Shown piece after piece: positions 52,913 to 62,454 of a DNA stretch of 64,000 nt. Source of the stretch: Macrolepiota albuminosa. Lineage: Eukaryota; Basidiomycota; Agaricomycetes; Agaricales; Agaricaceae. Every line of letters begins with the position of its first letter. Position 1 is the first letter of the stretch. The DNA lies in assembly GCA_027475525.1 (NCBI GenBank), contig JAMWFC010000049.1, positions 4,882,947-4,946,946 on the forward strand, given 5' to 3'. A program made the position numbers and the translations under genes. Under the pieces are notes generated by a model. It saw only the letters and a program-made list of their open reading frames with translations. It had not been told where the DNA came from and made no database searches.

Positions 52913-53902
52913 TGCCTACGGCACGGGTAGCTGGTGTAGCTTTCCGGGAGGGGATCCAGGGGGCAACTTTGCCCTCTGACACGCTGCACATGAGGTGCAG
53001 AACTTAGTCACTTCTTGGGCCATATGTGGCCACCAATACCATCTCTGGATGTAGCCCAACATCCTGGCGGCACCAAAGTGCCCCACCAGTGCATGGGCCT
53101 GGTCCAAGACCCATGTAACAATGGTTTGCATATGGGGGAGGCAGACCACTGCCACCCCTTGACGGTTCTCCGTCATGATCAGTCCACCAGGCTCATGCCT
53201 GAACCGAGGATGGTCGTCAGGATTGGCGATTATCTTGGCAAAGAGAGAATCATTGCCATAGTCCTGCACCACTTCCATTCGGAAGTCGTCACTGACCAGG
53301 CTAGGGGGCTGGGATAAAGGCAATTCGCCTTTGAGCATCTCCGCCAGCGTAACGGGTATATCGGGGTGCTTGTGCTCCCCAGGTGATGCTGGGTCCACGA
53401 CTTCATGCTCCTTGAGCAACTGGGCGGCTACATCCTGCTCTTCACGCTGCTCCCTGAGGTGAGTACTTCGCCTCTGTTCATTGTCACGCATAGCACGTAC
53501 TTTCAGGACATGCTCCCTGAGCTCCTGGTACCGGTGGAGAGGTAAATCCTCTCCATCTGGGTCTATGCGGCAGTCTGCCTGCACATACTCGTGAGGCTCG
53601 TGAGCCTCCCCAACTACATCACTCTCAAAGTAGCGCAACAAGCAGTCTGCCACTTTGTTGAATTCACCTTTAACATAGGTGATGTTGAACTGGTATCTCA
53701 ACATGTAGTCTATCCAATGTCACTGGCACGGCGACAAGTTCACCTGAGTTTTGAAGAACTCAAGTGCCTTGTGGTCTGTTATGATGTGGATGGGATATCT
53801 CATCAGCTTATCCTCCCACTTGAGGAGGGCCTCGAGTATGGCAAGAGTCTCCAGCTCATGCACCGCATAGTTTTGCTGGGCCGTCGTGAACTTCTTCGAC
53901 AT
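52913..53902 (-). pseudogene. Element C RNase H end and integrase zinc finger (DDE core deleted)
   Basis: RNase H: NYAVHELETLAILEALLKW, HIITDHKALEFFKTQ, YVKGEFNKVADCLLRYF. The linker is intact and colinear with B, without stops. The integrase finger (QAHALVGHFGAARMLGYIQR, FCTSCAACQRAKL) runs to KLHQLPVP, where the frame meets TAG 52916. The next piece starts beyond the catalytic core (about 600 bp absent compared with B). Not functional. Confidence 0.85.
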
Positions 53903-54019
53903 GAACCCTGCTGGGCGGCACGTCTGCCAGCTGCTTCCCTGACTTTACATGGCTCCGATGCCTGTCTTGGACGTGTCGCAAATGAGGCATATCAGCTCAT
54001 CCCGTCTAGGGTCAATTGG

Positions 54020-55279
54020 TCAAATCACCAGAGTCTTCATACAGATCCATTTGACCATCTCGAAGCACCGCTGGTGCAATGGCCTCCAATTGAACGGTGA
54101 CTCGTTCTGCGTCATAGCCATAAGTGGCCCAGTATAGGCCGTGACATTGGGCAAGAAGCTCAAGATGTAGTTGACAAGGCCAACAAATCGTTGGATGTCA
54201 TTATAGTTTTGGGGCGTGCGCCACTTCCAAATGCAATCAAGCTTGTCCTGATTGGGGTGGATACTCCGCTCATCTATGACATGCCCTAGGCAGTCTATAC
54301 TCTGAGCGTAAAGCTCACATTTCTTCCACTTCAAGTACAACTTGTACTTGCGTAGTCATTTGAATACGACTCTGAGGTGCTGCTCATGCTTCTCCATAGA
54401 ATCCAAGTAGATGAATATGTCATCTAAGTAGACGTGCATAAAACGTCCTATTACGTCTCAAAAAATAGAGGTCATTAGCCTCTGGAAGGTTGCAGGAGCA
54501 TTACAGTCTCCAATCTGCATTATATTGCTTGTGAACGTGCCCATGATTGATGCAAATATGGTCTTGGGTACGTCTTTGGTGCAAATGCGCACCTGCTCAT
54601 AAGTGTCAGTAAGGTCAATCTTTGAGCAATACTTCGCCCGAGCCACATCTTCCCAGATCACCTCCTGATCTGGTAAAGGAGTTACATTCTTTATAGTGTT
54701 GTCATTGCACTGACGTGCATCAAGAGCTGTTTGAAGGGATCCATCCTTCTTCAGGATGCACAATAATGGTGCAGCTTGAACAGTGGTGCATGGGGACCAC
54801 CATTGAGCATTCAAATAGCAATTAGTTTTATCACGTAGTTGCTCCTGGAGTGTGCACAGGCAGCGTGGCAAGTGGTACTTATATTGCTTGCTCTTGTCTA
54901 TGAGATTGATCTCATGGTTCACCTCCCGCCATGGCAGAAGCTCCTCCTTGGTCCTGTTGACCATGTTGGCAAATTCTTCTTGCCATTGCTGACGCAACCA
55001 AGGTATATCTTCCTCACAAAGGCTTGTTGCCTTCTGCTTCCTCTTCATACGCACCGGGGGAAGTACTTCCACTGTCTCTGAGGGTGGCCAAGGCGGCGGT
55101 GCATATTGCTCGTGCATTGCAAGCACCCAATTGACACTGTCATTGGGTATATGTAGTCTCAGTAGAGAACCCACTGCTGCTGCCTTATAAGCCACGAGGC
55201 TTTTCCCGTCCCATACAAATGAGTACGCTATGGACACCTTGTCCAAGGCTGACTGGCAATACACTGGTTTGATGGTCAT
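54020..55279 (-). pseudogene. Element C reverse transcriptase
   Basis: Colinear with B: VNHEINLIDKSKQYKYHLPR, AAPLLCILKKDGSLQTALD, SKIDLTDTYEQVRI, NIMQIGDCNAPATFQRLM, then the catalytic VYLDDIFIYLDS between two in-frame TGAs (TSIF-TGA-DVIGRF and VVFK-TGA-LRKY). B has Arg at both places (FRDVIG, FERLRS), so these are simple CGA to TGA changes. The thumb and connection continue at 54340-54020. Confidence 0.85.
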
Positions 55280-55299
55280 CCGTCTCTGGTGTGCGTTTC

Positions 55300-55700
55300 A
55301 CCTGGCCAAGTCATGGAGACTCCTTGCATTTCTCCGTAGTGCAATGATGTCACAGACAATTATTAGTGTCGTCTGCTGTAGCTTGTTTGGCCGGGATCAC
55401 TTTCCCATTCACTAGTACCTGACAGTGGTCAAAGTCTAATATGACTTTGTTACGCCGCATGAATAGCGTTCCCAGTGTCATATCATAGCGATCAAAGTTC
55501 GCTACATCCATGTATTCCCAGCTATGTGAGCCCAGTGTTTGGACCATCACATTTGTCCCATACTGCACCATGGCTTGGCTTCCTACGGTGCCCAGCTGTA
55601 ACACCAATGGCGTATCCAACTCCTGCACGGATATTCCGTACACATGGGCAAACTGGGGTGTTATGCCCGACGTAGTACTCCCAGAGTCCTATAAGGTCCA
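55300..55700 (-). pseudogene. Element C protease and protease-RT linker
   Basis: Active-site loop DSGSTTSGIT follows a TAG where B has TGG (KAWTL-TAG-DSG versus KAWTLWDSG). It then shows LDTPLVLQLGTVGSQAMVQY and DVANFDRYDMTLGTLFM. The linker has a TGA before HHCTTEK and another before LGQVK, both matching TGAs of B at 47747 and 47789. Confidence 0.75.
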
Positions 55701-57186
55701 TGCCTTGTGGCCATCTACATCCACATACGAGACCAGGCACTCCTTGTCTGCCCATTTCAATGTAGGGCGCTGCAGAGTGCCCTCTGCACGACGAAGAGTC
55801 ACCTTCTTCATCCGAACCACATTATTCTTTTTGGGATCATTTGTAGACAGCCAATCCATCATCGCCGCTAGGCACTCAGAGTTGCTGTCATGACTGTAGT
55901 ACTCGTTGTTGTAGACGTCATCATATACGTTGACTGTGACGTACTCCTCCCCCTCCACGACCACACTTTCAGGCTTGGCGCCCGATGCCTCCTCTGGGGG
56001 CTCCTGGTCGTTTGTGGGGTGCTCTGCCTCAGACTCGGCAGACATGTCTCTATCACTCCCACTCGTGGCTGCAGTATGTGCGGAGTGTATACCCCTTCCT
56101 CGGGGCTCCTGGCTTTGCGGGGCAGTTGGTAGCGTAGTGGCCTGGTTGGCCACACGCGAAACAAGTCCCCATCTGTCCTGGTGGGTTGGCTGGCTTGAAG
56201 TCCAGCCTTGATTTAGGACGTTCTCTGTCCGGCGCCCACTTTGGGCGTGGGCAGCTCTGCCCTCAGTTCACAGCAGGGGTTCTGCATACCACAAACTGCA
56301 TGTTGCGGTCACGATCCAAATCGGCCTTTTTGGCCAAGAAGGTCCCCACATGCTGACCCTGTGAGGGTGTCCCAGCAGGCAGTAGTTGCCTGGTTCCCCC
56401 TTTGTGTCCACTCTGATGTTCATAGTGGTTAGCAGTCTTCAGGGACTGCTCATACCTGATGGCATATGCCACAAACTCTTCCACATCATTGACTTCTGGG
56501 GACAGTCCATCCTCACGTATCAAATAGCGGCGCATGTCCGCTGAAATGCCATCCAAGAATGTTTCGAGCATTGTATACCTGTCCAGGTATACTGCCATAT
56601 TCTGGGCATGGTTGTTAAGCGTATCATAGAACCCTTGCACTCCCAACTTCTCGGTGTACTTGGCAGACTAGAAATCCTGCCTCGCATCCTGGAGCATTGA
56701 GGGGTGCACTAATCAATCGTATAGTCCTGTAAGGACTCCTTTGAACGTCCAGTCATACTGGACACGGTTGACGTGCAGTACTGCCTGTTGAAACCACCCC
56801 ATGGCCTCTCCGGCCAAGAACTCAGGAAGAATGAAGATCTGTTCTCGTTCCATACGGTTGCCTCTGTATAAGCACATGGCGAGGTGGGTGCATACATCCA
56901 TTGCAATCCTCCAAGTCGCTGAACTTGGACGTGCCTGTATAGGCGCAAATATGCCTACTGTCTGCTTTATGCAGCTTCATCCCGTCTGGTAACCATAAGG
57001 TTACACCTAGGGCATCATCAACTACTCGATGCAGGCAATTGTGCATGGCTTCACAATGCATTCGAATGGCCTCCCGCTGACCCGGGGATCTAGTCGTCAA
57101 ATCAGCGGCTTGGGGAGGTGACTTCCCTTGTCCACCTTGCGGAGGACGTCCCAAGCCTCCTCGACTGTGGGCATAATTGCCCTCGT
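55701..57186 (-). pseudogene. Element C Gag capsid and nucleocapsid
   Basis: Capsid pieces: HCEAMHNCLHRVVDDALGV, DSRHICAYTGTSKFSDLE (then a 1-nt frameshift), MDVCTHLAMCLYRGNRMERE, FLAGEAMGWFQQAVLHVN, GVQGFYDTLNNHAQNMAVY. TGA and TAG flank LVHPSMLQDARQDF. After TGA 56263 the zinc knuckle CFACGQPGHYATNCP is read, then another frameshift leads to an acidic linker (VVVEGEEYVTVNVYDDVYNN). It corresponds to B 46000-47260. Confidence 0.8.
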
Positions 57187-58565
57187 CTCAAGGAGTCAAC
57201 CTAGGGCCATCATCCCAGCCGTTACCAGGGGCATCACATCTTGTGGTGCCATCTCGATCGAGGAAGTCTCCTCGATCATGATTGTTGCACTGCCCTGGAA
57301 CTGGAGAAGCTTGATTCTCCTGACCCTGCGTGATGAATTGACAACACATCTCGTCAATGGGCTTAGTGCCCTTGAATACGATGCTCTGATTGTCAATAAG
57401 GGACTGTCCCTTAGTCCTGAGGTCGCCATTGTGCATATGTTGATACGCGACTCTGTCGCTCAACGTTTTCGCCATGGGCACGCGTGGCATCACAGATGCC
57501 TCAATCTCCACCTTGGGCATGGTACTATCGTGCCCATCCAGACCTGACATATCTGTCCTAAGGTCTTGGTTACGCATGTGTGGGGGCTCCTCATGCCACT
57601 CTGGTCCTGCTGGAGTATAGAAAGTACTCACCAGTCTTGCTTCGGGCATTTCCTGTGTCCATGCTAGTGCCTCCACTAGCTCGATTCCGACGTCTTGATT
57701 GCGCCATGCCAAGCATTCCTTGGACGTGTGGCTCCAGGGGGTCGAGGCCCCTGATTGCCGTGTGGCCTTCTGCTGCACATACATTTGCAGCTCAAGAGTG
57801 AGCACTCTCACCATCAAATCAGTATATTTTGTACTGAATACATCGGGCACTTCGTGCCCTTGTCGCCTAAGTGCTACTATATGTGCTGACGTGTAGCGCT
57901 CGAGTTGCACTTGGGTGGTGTATTTCATCACCTCTGGGTGCAAGTCCCAGAACCCCCGCAAGCACATGGTGTACACAGTTTTCAGCTGCTGCTCCTCTGC
58001 TCCGGCATCATCGTCACTTGACAACTCAATCACCTCCTCTGGAAGCTCTACAACCTCCGGAGCTTCCTCCACTGCTGGTGTGTGCAGGAATCGGTTTTCT
58101 GCATGGAATACTTCAGGCCTTGCAGCCTCCTCCGGTACCTCTTCTATGCGGGCTTCCGCTATTTCAGAAGGCCTTGAGCCCACTGTGGACCACCTGGTCC
58201 CACTACTCTGGCTTGGAGGGAGAGCTCTCCCAGTCCATACTGACGACTCGGTGTCTCCTGGGGTGCCATAGGCACCTGTTGACTGTTGGCCGTCCTCAGG
58301 GGGCCCTTTTGAAGCTAATCAGCTAGACCGTCGCAGTCCTCTTGGCAACTGTGTAACTGGGGAAGTTGATTCCCCTGGCATCTTGTCCTGGAGACGTTGC
58401 TGACCGTCCTGCTGTGAGCTTTCAGCTCTCCAGGCCTCACTTTCATTCCCAGCCAGGTTGGTGCTCTGACCTCGGTCTCGAGCCTTGGGTCTTGCCTAAC
58501 CCGCATTGGACGCTGACGCGTCCTGGGTGTCTGCTGGGTCTCCCCGTAGCTCATGGGCATTCTAC
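57187..58565 (-). pseudogene. Element C N-terminal region
   Basis: The frame 58183-57188 holds a Glu-rich start (EEVPEEAARPEVFHAENRFL, VELPEEVIELSSDDDAGAE) and the region shared with B (LKTVYTMCLRGFWDLHPEVM, RVLTLELQMYVQQKATRQ, QHMHNGDLRTKGQSLIDNQS). It ends at TGA 57188. Upstream, the same frame is readable to about 58480 through one TGA (GLRRSS-TGA-LASKGPPEDG). The very N-terminus is uncertain. Confidence 0.65.
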
Positions 58566-58734
58566 CTGCCGTCAGTGGAAACTGCAGGTATAGGATTACT
58601 CATCCATTCCCTGTTTGAAATTTGCATGGTGTGGCTGTGCAAGAAGCTTGAAAAGCTGATAGAGTTCTGTCAACGAACTCAGCGACTGACGTCGGGTGCT
58701 AGGCAATAGATCCTAGCTCACGGATTCAAAGAAA

Positions 58735-58961
58735 TGTAACGAAGTTACAGGAATTGTGAGCTTAATGTTCACACTGCACAGAATCAGACCAGTCCGGTCT
58801 ATTGACTATGTAGTACAGAACAACAATTAAGCTGCTTTGTAAGCAGCTGGTATAAGTATATATATATAATAATGTAACTAATATTATATTATAATAAATA
58901 TAATATAGTATTAACTACTATTGTAAGTATAAGCTATATGCACATAGCGGACTACGCTACA
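58735..58961 (-). repeat. 5' LTR of element C (227 bp)
   Basis: The minus strand begins TGTAGCGTAGTCC and ends CTTCGTTACA, followed by TTTCTTTGAATCCG. It contains an AT-rich U3 with TATA-like runs, and a hairpin GCTGCTTACAAAGCAGC. Its end sequences agree with the F LTR. No matching 3' LTR was found at the left end of C. Confidence 0.65.
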
Positions 58962-60392
58962 GGAAATGAGCACTGAGTTGTGAAATGCCAAGGCCTTAAC
59001 CGAACAAAGTGAGGTTGAGGCCGGGAATGAGCACTGAGTTGTGAAATGCCAAGGCCTTAACTGAACAAAGTGAGGTTGAGGCTGGGATTAAGCACTGAGT
59101 TCTCTATACATACTTGGAGCTCTAACCGAACGAAGTGAGGTTAGGGTGGAGGCTTAGTTGGGGGGGGGGGTTTGGGGCTACAAAATTCATGCCAAAGACA
59201 CGAATCGTAGCTTGTATAGAATGGGACAACCGTTTCATGGGAATTATTGATTAGTCAGTTCTGACTAAGGCTGACAAAGAATTGCCTTTTTTGTTTGTTT
59301 TCAATGAATGTTGGTAGATAATGCTTAAAAATTTCAGATAAAATCACTGAAAAATCAGAAATAATTCCAGGCCTACTGATACACAGATTTTAGTTTTTTT
59401 TTGGAGATTTATAAATGCTTAATGAAATCTGAAAAATTCAAGAAAAATTCAATTGCTCTATTTTGCAGAAGATGTTAGTAGAAAATGCTTAAAGAATTTC
59501 TGGAAAATCACTGAAAAATCAGGAAAAATTTAAAGAATACTGATACACTGATTGTTAGTTTTTTTGGTATTTATAGATGGCTAAAGAAATCTAAAGAATT
59601 CAAGAAGAATTCATTTCAGCTTACAATAATACTTTGAAAGTTGAGGAAAACTGGGAATGAGCACTGAGCTGTGAAATGTGGAGGCCTTAACCGAACAAAG
59701 TGAGGTTGAGGCTGGGAATGAGCATTGAGTTTTCTATACATACTTGGAGCCCTAACCGAACAAAGTGAGGTTAGGGTGGAGGCTTAGTTGGAGGGGGTTT
59801 GGGGGCAAAGCCCCCAATGAGCTACGAAATTCATGCCAAAGGCACGAATTATAGCTTGTCTATAGTATATGCGACGACTTTTGTGGGAATTTGATATGAT
59901 GACTAAGGCTGACAAATACTTCCTTTTTTGTTTGTTTTTTGGTAGATGTGTGTATAAAATGCTTAAAAGTTCAAAGAAAATCACTGAAAAATCAGGAAAA
60001 AATCAAGGCCTACTGATACACTGATTTTAGTTTTTTGGAGATTTATAAATGTTCAATAAAATCCGAAGAATTCAAGAAAAATTCAATTGCTCTGTTTTTC
60101 AGAAGATGTTAGTGGAAAATGCTCAAATAATTCCAGGAAAATCACCAGAAAATCAGGAAAAATTCAAAGTCTCCTAATATACTGATTTTTTAGTTTTTTA
60201 AAGATTTATAAATGCTGAATAAAGTCCAAAGAATTCAAGAAAAATTCAATTTAGCTTACTTTGAGAGTTGTGAAAAGGGGACTGAGTTGTTAAATGCCGA
60301 GGCCTTAACCAAACGAAGTGAGGTTGAGGCCAGAAATGAGCACTGAGTTGTGGAATGCCGAGGCCTTAACCGAACGAAGCGAATCAATGACA
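58962..60392 (+). repeat. Hairpin-rich repeat array with AT-rich spacers
   Basis: A unit of about 61 bp (GAGCACTGAGTTGTGAAATG, then GCCTTAACC-GAACAAAGTGA-GGTTGAGGC) occurs at 58968, 59029, about 59658 and twice at 60280-60392. A longer variant carries CCCTAACC-11 nt-GGTTAGGG (59750-59776) followed by GGGGGCAAAGCCCCC (59801-59815) and an imperfect AATTCATGCC-AAA-GGCACGAATT hairpin; a first copy lies at 59100-59210. Spacers hold AT-rich repeated words (TTTATAAATGCTTAATGAAA, AAATTCAAGAAAAATTCAAT). Not coding. Nature unknown. Confidence 0.75.
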
Positions 60393-60812
60393 AGAGTAGA
60401 TGCAAAAACAGGATGGACGTGTAGCTAAGTTCATGCCAAGACAAGACAGCCCCTTTGCTGTGCTTGAGGCTTTTCCTGACTCGCCCGAATACGTGTTGGA
60501 CCTGCCAAAATCCATGAATATCGTCAATAAATTTCATGCAAGCTTATTGTCACCATTGATTCCGAACAATGACTCCTTGTTCCCTTCACGTCGCTTGGAG
60601 ATGCCTGGCCCAGTAGTCACAGAGGATAGGCAGGAGGAGCACTTTATAAATTGTATTCTTGATGAATGATGATGGGGCCGTGGACTACAATATCTCATGC
60701 ATTGGCATGGCTATGGTCCTGACCATGATGAGTGGAAGAGCAGTAAAGAAATGGAGGACACCGTGGCATTGGATGATTGGGAGAAAAGAAAGGAAAGGTT
60801 GCGAGAGCAATG
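60393..60812 (+). pseudogene. Gypsy integrase C-terminus and chromodomain scrap
   Basis: Plus-strand frame 60400-60669 reads SPFAVLEAFPDSPEYVLDLP, IVNKFHASLLSPLIPNND and VTEDRQEEHFINCILDE, the barrel end of gypsy integrases. Two TGAs follow, then in the same frame GRGLQYLMHWHGYGPDHDEW and LDDWEKRKERLREQ, a typical chromodomain (ILDERR-GRG-QYLVRWKGYGPE--EW in relatives, as I recall). Differs from the chromodomain of element C, so it is another family. Confidence 0.85.
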
Positions 60813-61133
60813 AATTTTTTGGAACATGGGAGAGTGTAAGCATGAGGCTTACTCGAACTGCCGACTATTCAATTACTGTTCTTGTATCCCGTCATCGTAT
60901 CCCGTCATGGAGCATGTGATGGACGTTATAGGATGGATCCGGAGGGGCTTATGATCGAGGGGCTCCAATCGAAAACCTTAATTCGAAGGGTATTTAGACA
61001 TTGTTCGTGTATTTTCGAGACTAACTTACTTTTCCCCGCAAATTCAATCTTTGTTCCATTCTGTTGTCTCGCTTTTCTCTAAGTGGAGCAGAACTTACGT
61101 TCTCTTACACCTTGGCGTGTTGTTGGCCCTCCA

Positions 61134-61500
61134 AATGGCCTCCATTCTCCTTGGTTCCTCTCCAACCCTTCCTACGTTCAACAGGATATTCAGAGGCAGT
61201 AAAGGGTCGAACCCAGAAAGGATTTTGTAGGAAGACCAAGAAGGAAGACGTAAAGTTGAATACTGAGAGTACGCTCGCTGCTCCGGCGGAACCCACCGAC
61301 CTTCGAAAAGACTCGAATTCAGGAACTTGATCGCGAAAGGAGGGAAAACAAGAATTCGGAGAACAAGGTTGCAGAACTGGATTTGGTCCAAAAAGAAGTT
61401 GATGCACTCTTTCAAAGGCGACCAAACGGAGGAAAGTCGTCGGAAGTCAAAGCCGAGAGGGACAAAAGGAGGTGCTGAAGAAGATGTAGACAAGATATTG
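61134..61500 (+). pseudogene. Decayed gene for a small coiled-coil protein
   Basis: ATG 61134 opens MASILLGSSPTLPTFNRIFR. A TAG near 61228 and two frame changes later, the sequence reads KEDVKLNTESTLAAPAEPT and then LDRERRENKNSENKVAELDL and VQKEVDALFQRRPNGGKSSE, a heptad-like charged helix. Reading these as parts of one protein is inference. I do not recognise a named domain. At least two frameshifts and one stop. Confidence 0.45.
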
Positions 61501-62387
61501 ACCAAGGCGTTGATCGGTTGATCTGTAACTGAAGTTCATTCTCCAAGTCATGCTAACGGGCGAGACAGAGGACCACTAGTCACATACATAAGCTGAGCCT
61601 GTTTGATTTCCTTCCTTGACATGTATTTACTCAGTTATTGTGGTACCCATGTTTCGTTAATATCATCTTTGCAGGCTCCTGGACGTGATGAGTCGCGAAT
61701 TATCTAAGATGAAAAAGTCTTTTAATATACGTGGTTTTTCTACGTAGCGTAATGGTTCTGCAACTTGAAGGCTGAAGAGAACAACATCAGAACTTTTTGC
61801 TGGACTACAAGGAAATAACCCCATCTGGACCAGCACCGGACTCTGGACAGCTTAAAATACCTTGAACTTGACGGCCTGCATAAACAATGCGCTCGAAGTG
61901 CTCTCAGCATCAGCTTGCACAGGGATGGAAGCAACTAAGCTACAAATTCACGTTGCCAGAGCCAGAGTCACGACCGATTATAACTCTTGATCCCAGCACA
62001 GAAATCGTGAAACACTGCAATCGTTGACAATATTGCGTTTTCTTAAAAAGTGATACCGCTTGTAATCAGAATGACCAGCTGGCCGGAACAAGCACAACAT
62101 CCACGTGACATATATATTGTTGACACCTACACGCTGCGGCCCCGGTTGCTGAGGTCAGGTCTATTCATTCTGAGTCTTACTGTACCAAACAGTCACAGAA
62201 GTCAGAGTCTAAAGAGTGCTCCTTCTAAGTCTTGCTTATCCATACTCGTCCTACGAAATTGTACTTAAGCTACTAGGACCATTCTATTTCCGCCATTCAC
62301 ATATTCAGGGGTTCTTTGTGGGCTCTGTGACATATCCTGCAATCCCATTGTGTTGTCCTCGTGCCCATCGAATCCATCGATAACATT
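61501..62387. other. Intergenic, upstream of the kinase gene
   Basis: No convincing gene. Contains short chance frames on both strands. Confidence 0.4.
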
Positions 62388-62399
62388 TTTCTATAAAAA
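62388..62399 (+). promoter_or_regulatory. Likely TATA box of the FunK1 kinase gene
   Basis: TCTATAAAAAGG lies about 55-67 nt upstream of the ATG at 62455, with a pyrimidine-rich stretch (CTGTTTCTCTTCACTTGCC) in between, a common layout for fungal core promoters. Confidence 0.55.
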
Positions 62400-62454
62400 G
62401 GAAACGAGGTGACTGTTTCTCTTCACTTGCCTAACTGTTTGCTCACCTCTCGCT

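Noticed and set aside
59750..59776. TTAGGG/CCCTAA motifs as interstitial telomere
   Set aside because: Only one hairpin with a single motif per arm, no tandem TTAGGG run.
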